A DNA stretch of 64,000 nt, from positions 62,001 to 126,000 of the forward strand of contig NW_027526656.1 of the NCBI RefSeq assembly GCF_052857255.1, written 5' to 3'. The notes beneath the pieces were generated by a model. The model was not told where the DNA came from and ran no database searches. It worked only from the letters and a program-made list of their open reading frames with translations. Made by a program: the position numbers and the translations under genes. The stretch comes from Amblyomma americanum (lineage: Eukaryota; Arthropoda; Arachnida; Ixodida; Ixodidae). Position 1 is the stretch's first letter, and each line of letters starts with the position of its first letter. This document shows, one piece after another, positions 13,751 to 28,290 of this stretch.

Positions 13751-14479
13751 ATTCACGAGCATCGATTTTACAAGTCTTCGAAGAGTATACGAGAGAAAGA
13801 TAAAACTTTTTCTCTCAGAACTGTGCGAAAACTTGTATTCCGGCTCAAAACAACGGGATACATCGTTTTAGATCGAAACTAGCAAGATTCACGAGCATCG
13901 ATTTTACAACTCTTCGAAGAGTATACGAGAGAAAGATAAAACTTTTTCTCTCAGAACTGTGCGAAAACTTGTATTCCGACTCAAAACAACGGGATACATC
14001 GTTTTAGATCGAAACTAGCAAGATTCATGAGCATCGATTTTACAAGTTTTCGAAGAGTATACGAGAGAAAGGTGTAAACGTTTTCTCTCAGAACTGCGCG
14101 AAAACTTGTATTCCGGCTCAAAACAAAGGGATACATCGTTTTAGATCGAAACTAGCAAGATTCACGAGCATCGATTTTACAAGTCTTCGAAGAGTATACG
14201 AGAGAAAGATAAAACTTTTTCTCTCAAAACTGTGCGAAAACTTGTATTCCGGCTCAAAACAACGGATACATCGTTTTAGATCGAAACTAGCAAGATTCAC
14301 GAGCATCGATTTACAAGTCCTCGAAGAGTACACGAGAGAACGGTGTTAACTTTTTCTCTCAGAACTGTGCGAAAACTTGTATTCCGGCTCAAAACAACGG
14401 GATACATCGTTTTAGATCGAAACTAGCAAGATTCACGAGCATCGATTTTACAAGTCTTCGAAGAGTATACGAGAGAAAG

Positions 14480-16330
14480 ATAAAACTTTTTCTCTCAGAA
14501 CTGTGCGAAAACTTGTATTCCGGCTCAAAACAACGGGATACATCGTTTTAGATCGAAACTAGCAAGATTCACGAGCATCGATTTTACAAGTCTTCGAAGA
14601 GTATACGAGAGAAAGATAAAACTTTTTCTCTCAGAACTGTGCGAAAACTTGTATTCCGGCTCAAAACAACGGGATACATCGTTTTAGATCGAAACTAGCA
14701 AGATTCACGGCATCAATTTTACAAGTCTTCGAAGAGTATACGAGAGAAAGATAAAACTTTTTCTCTCAGAACTGTGCGAAAACTTGTATTCCGGCTCAAA
14801 ACAACGGATACATCGTTTTAGATCGAAACTAGCAAGATTCACGAGCATCGATTTTACAAGTCCTCGAAGAGTACACGAGAGAACGGTGTAAACTTTTTCT
14901 CTCAGAACTGTGCGAAAACTTGTATTCCGGCTCAAAACAACGGGATACATCGTTTTAGATCGAAACTAGCAAGATTCACGAGCATCGATTTTACAAGTCT
15001 TCGAAGAGTATACGAGAGAAAGATAAAACTTTTTCTCTCAGAACTGTGCGAAAACTTGTATTCCGGCTCAAAACAACGGGATACATCGTTTTAGATCGAA
15101 ACTAGCAAGATTCACGAGCATCGATTTTACAAGTCTTCGAAGAGTATACGAGAGAAAGATAAAACTTTTTCTCTCAGAACTGTGCGAAAACTTGTATTCC
15201 GGCTCAAAACAACGGGATACATCGTTTTAGATCGAAACTAGCAAGATTCACGAGCATCGATTTTACAAGTCTTCGAAGAGTATACGAGAGAAAGATAAAA
15301 CTTTTTCTCTCAGAACTGTGCGAAAACTTGTATTCCGGCTCAAAACAACGGGATACATCGTTTTAGATCGAAACTAGCAAGATTCACGAGCATCGATTTT
15401 ACAAGTCTTCGAAGAGTATACGAGAGAAAGATAAAACTTTTTGTCTCATAACTGTGCGAAAACTTGTATTCCGGCTCAAAACAACGGGATACATTGTTTT
15501 AGATCGAAACTAGCAAGATTCACGAGCATCGATTTTACAAGTCCTCGAAGAGTACACGAGAGAACGGTGTTAACTTTTTCTCTCAGAACTGTGCGAAACT
15601 TGTATTCCGGCTCAAATCAACGGGATACATCGTTTTAGATCGAAACTAGCAAGATTCACGAGCATCGATTTTACAAGTCTTCGAAGAGTATACGAGAGAA
15701 AGATAAAACTTTTTCTCTCAGAACTGTGCGAAAACTTGTATTCCGGCTCAAAACAACGGGATACATCGTTTTAGATCGAAACTAGCAAGATTCACGAGCA
15801 TCGATTTTACAAGTCTTCGAAGAGTATACGAGAGAAAGATAAAACTTTTTCTCTCAGAACTGTGCGAAAACTTGTATTCCGGCTCAAAACAACGGGATAC
15901 ATCGTTTTAGATCGAAACTAGCAAGATTCACGAGCATCGATTTTACAAGTCTTCGAAGAGTATACGCGAGAAAGATAAAACTTTTTCTCTCAGAACTGTG
16001 CGAAAACTTGTATTCCGGCTCAAAACAACGGGATACATCGTTTTAGATCGAAACTAGCAAGATTCACGAGCATCGATTTTACAAGTCTTCGAAGAGTATA
16101 CGAGAGAAAGATAAACTTTTTCTCTCAGAACTGTGCGAAAACTTGTATTCCGGCTCAAAACAACGGGATACATCGTTTTAGATCGAAACTAGCAATATTC
16201 ACGGGCATCAATTTTACAAGTCTTCGAAGAGTATACGATAGAAAGATAAAACTTTTTCTCTCAGAACTGTGCGAAAACTTGTATTCCGGCTCAAAACAAC
16301 GGGATACATCGTTTTAGATCGAAACTAGCA
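14480..16330 (+). repeat. Displaced block, copy 2 (partner 13,078 bp away)
   Basis: Second copy of the block at 1.4-3.25 kb. Similarity stops near 16.33 kb, where the left copy continues with an acaagacctcg monomer and this one with acaagtcctcg. Single-base losses relative to the left copy are seen near 14708 (acggcatc) and 15596 (gcgaaactt). The two copies are separated by the 4.2 kb-period region, so this is not a simple adjacent duplication. Confidence 0.85.
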
Positions 16331-16599
16331 AGATTCACGAGCATCGATTTTACAAGTCCTCGAAGAGTACACGAGAGAACGGTGTAAACTTTTTCTCTTA
16401 GAACTGTGCGAAAACTTGTATTCCGCTCAAAACAACGGGATACATCGTTTTAGATCGAAACTAGCAAGATTCACGAGCATCGATTTTACAAGTCTTCGAA
16501 GAGTATACGAGAGAAAGATAAAACTTTTTCTCTCAGAACTGTGCGAAAACTTGTATTCCGGCTCAAAACAACGGGATACATCGTTTTAGATCGAAACTA

Positions 16600-19500
16600 G
16601 CAAGATTCACGAGCATCGATTTTACAAGTCTTCGAAGAGTATACGAGAAAGATAAAACTTTTTCTCTCAGAACTGTGCGAAAACTTGTATTCCGGCTCAA
16701 AACAACGGGATACATCGTTTTAGATCGAAACTAGCAAGATTCACGAGCATCGATTTTACAAGTCTTCGAAGAGTATACGAGAGTAAGATAAAACTTTTTC
16801 TCTCAGAACTGTGCGAAAACTTGTATTCCGGCTCAAAACAACGGGATACATCGTTTTAGATCGAAACTAGCAAGATTCACGAGCATCGATTTTACAAGTC
16901 TTCGAAGAGTATACGAGAGAAAGATAAAACTTTTTCTCTCAGAACTGTGCGAAAACTTGTATTCCGGCTCAAAACAACGGGATACATCGTTTTAGATCGA
17001 AACTAGCAAGATTCACGAGCATCGATTTTACAAGTCTTCGAAGAGTATACGAGAGAAAGATAAAACTTTTTCTCTCAGAACTGTGCGAAAACTTGTATTC
17101 CGGCTCAAAACAACGGGATACATCGTTTTAGATCGAAACTAGCAAGATTCACGAGCATCGATTTTACAAGTCTTCGAAGAGTATACGAGAGTAAGATAAA
17201 ACTTTTTCTCTCAGAACTGTGCGAAAACTTGTATTCCGGCTCAAAACAACGGGATACATCGTTTTAGATCGAAACTAGCAAGATTCACGAGCATCGATTT
17301 TACAAGTCTTCGAAGAGTATACGAGAGAAAGATAAAACTTTTTCTCTCAGAACTGTGCGAAAACTTGTATTCCGGCTCAAAACAACGGGATACATCGTTT
17401 TAGATCGAAACTAGCAAGATTCACGAGCATCGATTTTACAAGTCCTCGAAGAGTATACGAGAGAAAGATAAAACTTTTTCTCTCAGAACTGTGCGAAAAC
17501 TTGTATTCCGGCTCAAAACAACGGGATACATCGTTTAGATCGAAACTAGCAAGATTCACGAGCATCGATTTTACAAGTCTTCGAAGAGTATACGAGAGAA
17601 AGATAAAACTTTTTCTCTCAGAACTGTGCGAAAACTTGTATTCCGGCTCAAAACAACGGGATACATCGTTTTAGATCGAAACTAGCAAGATTCACGAGCA
17701 TCGATTTTACAAGTCTTCGAAGAGTATACGAGAGAAAGATAAAACTTTTTCTCTCAGAACTGTGCGAAAACTTGTATTCCGGCTCAAAACAACGGGATAC
17801 ATCGTTTTAGATCGAAACTAGCAATATTCACGGGCATCAATTTTACAAGTCTTCGAAGAGTATACGATAGAAAGATAAAACTTTTTCTCTCAGAACTGTG
17901 CGAAAACTTGTATTCCGGCTCAAAACAACGGGATACATCGTTTTAGATCGAAACTAGCAAGATTCACGAGCATCGATTTTACAAGTCCTCGAAGAGTACA
18001 CGAGAGAACGGTGTAAACTTTTTCTCTCAGAACTGTGCGAAAACTTGTATTCCGGCTCAAAACAACGGGATACATCGTTTTAGATCGAAACTAGCAAGAT
18101 TCACGAGCATCGATTTTACAAGTCTTCGAAGAGTATACGAGAGAAAGATAAAACTTTTTCTCTCAGAACTGTGCGAAAACTTGTATTCCGGCTCAAAACA
18201 ACGGGATACATCGTTTTAGATCGAAACTAGCAAGATTCACGAGCATCGATTTTACAAGTCTTCGAAGAGTATACGAGAGAAAGATAAAACTTTTTCTCTC
18301 GGAACTGTGCGAAAACTTGTATTCCGGCTCAAAACAACGGGATACATCGTTTTAGATCGAAACTAGCAAGATTCACGAGCATCGATTTTACAAGTCTTCG
18401 AAGAGTATACGAGAGTAAGATAAAACTTTTTCTCTCAGAACTGTGCGAAAACTTGTATTCCGGCTCAAAACAACGGGATACATCGTTTTAGATCGAAACT
18501 AGCAAGATTCACGAGCATCGATTTTACAAGTCTTCGAAGAGTATACGAGAGAAAGATAAAACTTTTTCTCTCAGAACTGTGCGAAAACTTGTATTCCGGC
18601 TCAAAACAACGGGATACATCGTTTTAGATCGAAACTAGCAAGATTCACGAGCATCGATTTTACAAGTCTTCGAAGAGTATACGAGAGAAAGATAAATCTT
18701 TTTCTCTCTGAACTGTGCGAAAACTTGTATTCCGGCTCAAAACAACGGGATACATCGTTTTAGATCGAAACTAGCAAGATTCACGAGCATCGATTTTACA
18801 AGTCTTCGAAGAGTATACGAGAGTAAGATAAAACTTTTTCTCTCAGAACTGTGCGAAAACTTGTATTCCGGCTCAAAACAACGGGATACATCGTTTTAGA
18901 TCGAAACTAGCAAGATTCACGAGCATCGATTTTACAAGTCTTCGAAGAGTATACGAGAGAAAGATAAAACTTTTTCTCTCAGAACTGTGCGAAAACTTGT
19001 ATTCCGGCTCAAAACAACGGGATACATCGTTTTAGATCGAAACTAGCAAGATTCACGAGCATCGATTTTACAAGTCTTCGAAGAGTATACGAGAGAAAGA
19101 TAAAACTTTTTCTCTCAGAACTGTGCGAAAACTTGTATTCCGGCTCAAAACAACGGGATACATCGTTTTAGATCGAAACTAGCAAGATTCACGAGCATCG
19201 ATTTCACAAGTCCTCGAAGAGTACACGAGAGAACGGTGTTAACTTTTTCTCTCAGAACTGTGCGAAAACTTGTATTCCGGCTCAAAACAACGGGATACAT
19301 CGTTTTAGATCGAAACTAGCAAGTTTCACGAGCATCGATTTTACAAGTCTTCGAAGAGTATACGAGAGAAAGATAAAACTTTTTCTCTCAGAACTGTGCG
19401 AAAACTTGTATTCCGGCTCAAAAAAACGGTATACATCGTTTTAGATAGAAACTAGCAAGATTCACGAGCATCGATATTACAAGTCTTCGAAGAGTATACG

Positions 19501-20000
19501 AAAGAAAGGTGTAAACTTTTTCTCTCAGAACTGCGCGAAAACTTGTATTCCGGCTCAAAACAACGGGATACATCGTTTTAGATCGAAACTAGCAAGATTC
19601 ACGAGCATCGATTTTACAAGTCCTCGAAGAGTACACGAGAGAACGGTGTAAACTTTTTCTCTCAGAATTGTGCGAAAACTTGTATTCCGGCTCAAAACAA
19701 CGGGATACATCGTTTTAGATCGAAACTAGCAAGATTCACGAGCATCGATTTTACAAGTCTTCGAAGAGTATACGAGAGAAAGATAAAACTTTTTCTCTCA
19801 GAACTGTGCGAAAACTTGTATTCCGGCTCAAAACAACGGGATACATCGTTTTAGATCGAAACTAGCAAGATTCACGAGCATCGATTTTACAAGTCTTCGA
19901 AGAGTATACGAGAGTAAGATAAAACTTTTTCTCTCAGAACTGTGCGAAAACTTGTATTCCGGCTCAAAACAACGGGATACATCGTTTTAGATCGAAACTA
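16600..20000 (+). repeat. Segment marked by gagtaagataaaac variant
   Basis: A run made mostly of type A copies in which the private variant gagagtaagataaaac appears at about 16.78, 17.19, 18.42, 18.82 and 19.91 kb. The spacings are about 408 bp (3 monomers), 1,225 bp (9), 408 bp (3) and 1,091 bp (8). I did not find this variant elsewhere. The gcaatattcacgggcatcaa copy near 16.19 kb recurs at 17.83 kb, 12 monomers away. This is evidence of local homogenisation with a three-monomer step. Confidence 0.75.
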
Positions 20001-20299
20001 GCAAGATTCACGAGCATCGATTTTACAAGTCTTCGAAGAGTATACGAGAGAAAGATAAAACTTTTTCTCTCAGAACTGTGCGAAAACTTGTATTCCGGCT
20101 CAAAACAACGGGATACATCGTTTTAGATCGAAACTAGCAAGATTCACGAGCATCGATTTTACAAGTCTTCGAAGAGTATACGAGAGAAAGATAAAACTTT
20201 TTCTCTCAGAACTGTGCGAAAACTTGTATTCCGGCTCAAAACAACGGGATACATCGTTTTAGATCGAAACTAGCAAGATTCACGAGCATCGATTTTACA

Positions 20300-23200
20300 A
20301 GTCCTCGAAGAGTACACGAGAGAACGGTGTTAACTTTTTCTCTCAGAACTGTGCGAAAACTTGTATTCCGGCTCAAATCAACGGGATACATCGTTTTAGA
20401 TCGAAACTAGCAAGATTCACGAGCATCGATTTTACAAGTCTTCGAAGAGTATACGAGAGAAAGATAAAACTTTTTTCTCTCAGAACTGTGCGAAAACTTG
20501 TATTCCGGCTCAAAACAACGGGATACATCGTTTTAGATCGAAACTAGCAAGATTCACGCGCATCGATTTTACAAGTCTTCGAAGAGTATACGAGAGAAAG
20601 ATAAAACTTTTTCTCTCAGAACTGTGCGAAAACTTGTATTCCGGCTCAAAACAACGGGATACATCGTTTTAGATCGAAACTAGCAAGATTCACGAGCATC
20701 GATTTTACAAGTCTTCGAAGAGTATACGAGAGAAAGATAAAACTTTTTCTCTCAGAACTGTGCGAAAACATGTATTCCGGCTCAAAACAACGGGATACAT
20801 CGTTTTAGATCGAAACTAGCAAGATTCACGAGCATCGATTTTACAAGTCCTCGAAGAGTACACGAGAGAACGGTGTAAACTTTTTCTCTCAGAACTGTGC
20901 GAAAACTTGTATTCCGGCTCAAAACAACGGGATACATCGTTTTAGATCGAAACTAGCAAGATTCACGAGCATCGATTTTACAAGTCTTCGAAGAGTATAC
21001 GAGAGAAAGATAAAACTTTTTCTCTCAGAACTGTGCGAAAACTTGTATTCCGGCTCAAAACAACGGGATACATCGTTTTAGATCGAAACTAGCAAGATTC
21101 ACGAGCATCGATTTTACAAGTCTTCGAAGAGTATACGAGAGAAAGATAAAACTTTTTCTCTCAGAACTGTGCGAAAACTTGTATTCCGGCTCAAAACAAC
21201 GGGATACATCGTTTTAGATCAAAACTAGCAAGATTCACGAGCATCGATTTTACAAGTCTTCGAAGAGTATACGAGATAAAGATAAAACTTTTTCTCTCAG
21301 AACTGTGCGAAATTTTGTATTCCGGCTCAAAACAACGGGATACATCGTTTTAGATCGAGACTAGCAAGATTCACGAGCATCGATTTTACAAGTCCTCGAA
21401 GAGTACACGAGAGAACGGTGTAAACTTTTTCTCTCAGAACTGTGCGAAAACTTGTATTCCGGCTCAAAACAACGGGATACATCGTTTTAGATAGAAACTA
21501 GCAAGATTCACGAGCATCGATTTTACAAGTGTTCGAAGAGTATACGAGAGAAAGATAAAACTTTTTCTCTCAGAACTGTGCGAAAACTTGTATTCCGGCT
21601 CAAAACAACGGGATACATCGTTTTAGATCGCAACTAGCAAGATTCACGAGCATCGATTTTACAAGTCCTCGAAGAGTACACGAGAGAACGGTGTAAACTT
21701 TTTCTCTCAGAACTGTGCGAAAACTTGTATTCCGGCTCAAAACAACGGGATACATCGTTCTAGATCGAAACTAGCAAGATTCACGAGCATCGATTTTACA
21801 AGTCTTCGAAGAGTATACGAGAGAAAGATAAAACGTTTTCTCTCAGAACTGTGCGAAAACTTGTATTCCGGCTCAAAACAACGGGATACATCGTTTTAGA
21901 TAGAAACTAGCAAGATTCACGAGCATCGATTTTACAAGTGTTCGAAGAGTATACGAGAGAAAGATAAAACTTTTTCTCTCAGAACTGTGCGAAAACTTGT
22001 ATTCCTGCTCAAAACAACGGGATACATCGTTTTAGATCGAAACTAGCAAGATTCACGAGCATCGATTTTACAAGTCTTCGAAGAGTATACGAGAGAAAGA
22101 TAAAACTTTTTCTCTCAGAACTGTGCGAAAACTTGTATTCCGGCTCAAAACAACGGGATACATCGTTTTAGATCGAAACTAGCAAGATTCACGAGCATCG
22201 ATTTTACAAGTCTTCGAAGAGTATACGAGAGAAAGATAAAACTTTTTCTCTCAGAACTGTGCGAAAACTTGTATTCCGGCTCAAAACAACGGGATACATC
22301 GTTTTAGATCGAAACTAGCAAGATTCACGAGCATCGATTTTACAAGTCCTCGAAGAGTACACGAGAGAACGGTGTTAACTTTTTCTCTCAGAACTGTGCG
22401 AAAACTTGTATTCCGGCTCAAATCAACGGGATACATCGTTTTAGATCGAAACTAGCAAGATTCACGAGCATCGATTTTACAAGTCTTCGAAGAGTATACG
22501 AGAGAAAGATAAAACTTTTTTCTCTCAGAACTGTGCGAAAACTTGTATTCCGGCTCAAAACAACGGGATACATCGTTTTAGATCGAAACTAGCAAGATTC
22601 ACGCGCATCGATTTTACAAGTCTTCGAAGAGTATACGAGAGAAAGATAAAACTTTTTCTCTCAGAACTGTGCGAAACTTGTATTCCGGCTCAATACAACG
22701 GGATACATCGTTTTAGATCGAAACTAGCAAGATTCACGAGCATCGATTTTACAAGTCTTCGAAGAGTATACGAGAGAAAGATAAAACTTTTTCTCTCAGA
22801 ACTGTGCGAAAACATGTATTCCGGCTCAAAACAACGGGATACATCGTTTTAGATCGAAACTAGCAAGATTCACGAGCATCGATTTTACAAGTCCTCGAAG
22901 AGTACACGAGAGAACGGTGTAAACTTTTTCTCTCAGAACTGTGCGAAAACTTGTATTCCGGCTCAAAACAACGGGATACATCGTTTTAGATCGAAACTAG
23001 CAAGATTCACGAGCATCGATTTTACAAGTCTTCGAAGAGTATACGAGAGAAAGATAAAACTTTTTCTCTCAGAACTGTGCGAAAACTTGTATTCCGGCTC
23101 AAAACAACGGGATACATCGTTTTAGATCGAAACTAGCAAGATTCACGAGCATCGATTTTACAAGTCTTCGAAGAGTATACGAGAGAAAGATAAAACTTTT

Positions 23201-24230
23201 TCTCTCAGAACTGTGCGAAAACTTGTATTCCGGCTCAAAACAACGGGATACATCGTTTTAGATCAAAACTAGCAAGATTCACGAGCATCGATTTTACAAG
23301 TCTTCGAAGAGTATACGAGATAAAGATAAAACTTTTTCTCTCAGAACTGTGCGAAATTTTGTATTCCGGCTCAAAACAACGGGATACATCGTTTTAGATC
23401 GAGACTAGCAAGATTCACGAGCATCGATTTTACAAGTCCTCGAAGAGTACACGAGAGAACGGTGTAAACTTTTTCTCTCAGAACTGTGCGAAAACTTGTA
23501 TTCCGGCTCAAAACAACGGGATACATCGTTTTAGATCGAAACTAGCAAGATTCACGAGCATCGATTTTACAAGTCTTCGAAGAGTATACGAGAGAAAGAT
23601 AAAACTTTTTCTCTCAGAACTGTGCGAAAACTTGTATTCCGGCTCAAAACAACGGGATACATCGTTTTAGATAGAAACTAGCAAGATTCACGAGCATCGA
23701 TTTTACAAGTGTTCGAAGAGTATACGAGAGAAAGATAAAACTTTTTCTCTCAGAACTGTGCGAAAACTTGTATTCCGGCTCAAAACAACGGGATACATCG
23801 TTTTAGATCGCAACTAGCAAGATTCACGAGCATCGATTTTACAAGTCCTCGAAGAGTACACGAGAGAACGGTGTAAACTTTTTCTCTCAGAACTGTGCGA
23901 AAACTTGTATTCCGGCTCAAAACAACGGGATACATCGTTCTAGATCGAAACTAGCAAGATTCACGAGCATCGATTTTACAAGTCTTCGAAGAGTATACGA
24001 GAGAAAGATAAAACGTTTTCTCTCAGAACTGTGCGAAAACTTGTATTCCGGCTCAAAACAACGGGATACATCGTTTTAGATAGAAACTAGCAAGATTCAC
24101 GAGCATCGATTTTACAAGTGTTCGAAGAGTATACGAGAGAAAGATAAAACTTTTTCTCTCAGAACTGTGCGAAAACTTGTATTCCTGCTCAAAACAACGG
24201 GATACATCGTTTTAGATCGAAACTAGCAAG
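20300..24230 (+). repeat. 15-monomer tandem duplication, 2,044 bp
   Basis: The order cggtgttaac, caaatcaacgg, a six-T run, cacgcgcatcg, aaaacatgtattcc, gatcaaaactag, acgagataaag, gaaattttgtattcc, gatcgagactag, gatagaaac, gatcgcaactag, cgttctagatcg and attcctgctc occurs twice. It begins near 20328 and again near 22372. The offset is 2,044-2,045 bp up to gatcgagactag and 2,180 bp after it, so the second copy has gained exactly one monomer near 23.5 kb. Identity between copies is very high, which suggests a recent event. Confidence 0.9.
21518..21653 (+). repeat. Reference type E monomer (136 bp)
   Basis: An A-like copy with acaagtgttcgaag in place of acaagtcttcgaag, preceded by a copy ending in gatagaaactag. 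I see no type E copy to the left of this one, while it is frequent to the right as far as 63.3 kb. Its appearance at 21.5 kb therefore marks a composition boundary in the array. The gatagaaac variant itself also precedes type C copies, so the link between C and E may reflect shared ancestry. Confidence 0.85.
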
Positions 24231-27200
24231 ATTCACGAGCATCGATTTTACAAGTCCTCGAAGAGTACACGAGAGAACGGTGTAAACTTTTTCTCTCAGA
24301 ACTGTGCGAAAACTTGTATTCCGGCTCAAAACAACGGGATACATCGTTCTAGATCGAAACTAGCAAGATTCACGAGCATCGATTTTACAAGTCTTCGAAG
24401 AGTATACGAGAGAAAGATAAAACTTTTTCTCTCAGAACTGTGCGAAAACTTGTATTCCGGCTCAAAACAACGGGATACATCGTTTTAGATCGAAACTAGC
24501 AAGATTCACGCGCATCGATTTTACAAGTCTTCGAAGAGTATACGAGAGAAAGATAAAACTTTTTCTCTCAGAACTGTGCGAAAACTTGTATTCCGGCTCA
24601 AAACAACGGGATACATCGTTTTAGATCGAAACTAGCAAGATTCACGAGCATCGATTTTACAAGTCTTCGAAGAGTATACGAGAGAAAGATAAAACTTTTT
24701 CTCTCAGAACTGTGCGAAAACTTGTATTCCGGCTCAAAACAACGGGATACATCGTTTTAGATCGAAACTAGCAAGATTCACGAGCATCGATTTTACAAGT
24801 CCTCGAAGAGTACACGAGAGAACGGTGTAAACTTTTTCTCTCAGAACTGTGCGAAAACTTGTATTCCGGCTCAAAACAACGGGATACATCGTTTTAAATC
24901 GAAACTAGCAAGATTCACGAGCATCGATTTTACAAGTCTTCGAAGAGTATACGAGAGAAAGATAAAACTTTTTCTCTCAGAACTGTGCGAAAACTTGTAT
25001 TCCGGCTCAAAACAACGGGATACATCGTTTTAGATCGAAACTAGCAAGATTCACGAGCTTCGATTTTACAAGTCTTCGAAGAGTATACGAGAGAAAGATA
25101 AAACTTTTTCTCTCAGAACTGTGCGAAAACTTGTATTCCGGCTCAAAACAACGGGATACATCGTTTTAGATCAAAACTAGCAAGATTCACGAGCATCGAT
25201 TTTACAAGTCTTCGAAGAGTATACGGAAAGATAAAAACTTTTTCTCTCAGAACTGTGCGAAATTTTGTATTCCGGCTCAAAACAACGGGATACATCGTTT
25301 TAGATCGAGACTAGCAAGATTCACGAGCATCGATTTTACAAGTCCTCGAAGAGTACACGAGAGAACGGTGTAAACTTTTTCTCTCAGAACTGTGCGAAAA
25401 CTTGTATTCCGGCTCAAAACAACGGGATACATCGTTTTAGATCGAAACTAGCAAGATTCACGAGCATCGATTTTACAAGTCTTCGAAGAGTATACGAGAG
25501 AAAGATAAAACTTTTTCTCTCAGAACTGTGCGAAAACTTGTATTCCGGCTCAAAACAACGGGATACATCGTTTTAGATAGAAACTAGCAAGATTCACGAG
25601 CATCGATTTTACAAGTGTTCGAAGAGTATACGAGAGAAAGATAAAACTTTTTCTCTCAGAACTGTGCGAAAACTTGTATTCCGGCTCAAAACAACGGGAT
25701 ACATCGTTTTAGATCGAAACTAGCAAGATTCACGAGCATCGATTTTACAAGTCCTCGAAGAGTACACGAGAGAACGGTGTAAACTTTTTCTCTCAGAACT
25801 GTGCGAAAACTTGTATTCCGGCTCAAAACAACGGGATACATCGTTCTAGATCGAAACTAGCAAGATTCACGAGCATCGATTTTACAAGTCTTCGAAGAGT
25901 ATACGAGAGAAAGATAAAACTTTTTCTCTCAGAACTGTGCGAAAACTTGTATTCCGGCTCAAAACAACGGGATACATCGTTTTAGATCGAAACTAGCAAG
26001 ATTCACGAGCATCGATTTTACAAGTCTTCGAAGAGTATACGAGAGAAAGATAAAACTTTTTTCTCTCAGAACTGTGCGAAAACTTGTATTCCGGCTCAAA
26101 ACAACGGGATACATCGTTTTAGGATAGAAACTAGCAAGATTCACGAGCATCGATTTTACAAGTGTTCGAAGAGTATACGAGAGAAAGATAAAACTTTTTC
26201 TCTCAGAACTGTGCGAAAACTTGTATTCCGGCTCAAAACAACGGGATACATCGTTTTAGATCGCAACTAGCAAGATTCACGAGCATCGATTTTACAAGTC
26301 CTCGAAGAGTACACGAGAGAACGTGTAAACTTTTTCTCTCAGAACTGTGCGAAAACTTGTATTCCGGCTCAAAACAACGGGATACATCGTTCTAGATCGA
26401 AACTAGCAAGATTCACGAGCATCGATTTTACAAGTCTTCGAAGAGTATACGAGAGAAAGATAAAAACGTTTTCTCTCAGAACTGTGCGAAAACTTGTATT
26501 CCGGCTCAAAACAACGGGATACATCGTTTTAGATAGAAACTAGCAAGATTCACGAGCATCGATTTTACAAGTGTTCGAAGAGTATACGAGAGAAAGATAA
26601 AAGTTTTTCTCTCAGAACTGTGCGAAAACTTGTATTCCTGCTCAAAACAACGGGATACATCGTTTTAGATCGAAACTAGCAAGATTCACGAGCATCGATT
26701 TTACAAGTCCTCGAAGAGTACACGAGAGAACGGTGTAAACTTTTTCTCTCAGAACTGTGCGAAAACTTGTATTCCCGGCTCAAAACAACGGGATACATCG
26801 TTCTAGAATCGAAACTAGCAAGATTCACGAGCATCGATTTTACAAGTCTTCGAAGAGTATACGAGAGAAAGATAAAACTTTTTCTCTCAGAACTGTGCGA
26901 AAACTTGTATTCCGGCTCAAAACAACGGGATACATCGTTTTAGATCGAAACTAGCAAGATTCACGCGCATCGATTTTACAAGTCTTCGAAGAGTATACGA
27001 GAGAAAGATAAAACTTTTTCTCTCAGAACTGTGCGAAAACTTGTATTCCGGCTCAAAACAACGGGATACATCGTTTTAGATCGAAACTAGCAAGATTCAC
27101 GAGCATCGATTTTACAAGTCTTCGAAGAGTATACGAGAGAAAGATAAAACTTTTTCTCTCAGAACTGTGCGAAAACTTGTATTCCGGCTCAAAACAACGG

Positions 27201-28290
27201 GATACATCGTTTTAGATCGAAACTAGCAAGATTCACGAGCATCGATTTTACAAGTCCTCGAAGAGTACACGAGAGAACGGTGTAAACTTTTTCTCTCAGA
27301 ACTGTGCGAAAACTTGTATTCCGGCTCAAAACAACGGGATACATCGTTTTAAATCGAAACTAGCAAGATTCACGAGCATCGATTTTACAAGTCTTCGAAG
27401 AGTATACGAGAGAAAGATAAAACTTTTTCTCTCAGAACTGTGCGAAAACTTGTATTCCGGCTCAAAACAACGGGATACATCGTTTTAGATCGAAACTAGC
27501 AAGATTCACGAGCTTCGATTTTACAAGTCTTCGAAGAGTATACGAGAGAAAGATAAAACGTTTTCTCTCAGAACTGTGCGAAAACTTGTATTCCGGCTCA
27601 AAACAACGGGATACATCGTTTTAGATCAAAACTAGCAAGATTCACGAGCATCGATTTTACAAGTCTTCGAAGAGTATACGAGAGAAAGATAAAACTTTTT
27701 CTCTCAGAACTGTGCGAAATTTTGTATTCCGGCTCAAAACAACGGGATACATCGTTTTAGATCGAGACTAGCAAGATTCACGAGCATCGATTTTACAAGT
27801 CCTCGAAGAGTACACGAGAGAACGGTGTAAACTTTTTCTCTCAGAACTGTGCGAAAACTTGTATTCCGGCTCAAAACAACGGGATACATCGTTTTAGATC
27901 GAAACTAGCAAGATTCACGAGCATCGATTTTACAAGTCTTCGAAGAGTATACGAGAGAAAGATAAAACTTTTTCTCTCAGAACTGTGCGAAAACTTGTAT
28001 TCCGGCTCAAAACAACGGGATACATCGTTTTAGATAGAAACTAGCAAGATTCACGAGCATCGATTTTACAAGTGTTCGAAGAGTATACGAGAGAAAGATA
28101 AAACTTTTTCTCTCAGAACTGTGCGAAAACTTGTATTCCGGCTCAAAACAACGGGATACATCGTTTTAGATCGAAACTAGCAAGATTCACGAGCATCGAT
28201 TTTACAAGTCCTCGAAGAGTACACGAGAGAACGGTGTAAACTTTTTCTCTCAGAACTGTGCGAAAACTTGTATTCCGGCTCAAAACAACG
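24181..28290 (+). repeat. 18-monomer tandem duplication, 2,455 bp
   Basis: The markers attcctgctc (24181 and 26634), cacgcgcatcg (24507 and 26962), gagcttcga (25055 and 27510) and gatcgagactag (25303 and 27760) recur at 2,453-2,457 bp. The unit itself reuses the markers of the preceding 15-monomer duplication, so the 18-monomer unit probably arose from it by unequal exchange. The match ends near 25.84 and 28.29 kb, where an extra monomer intervenes. Confidence 0.88.
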
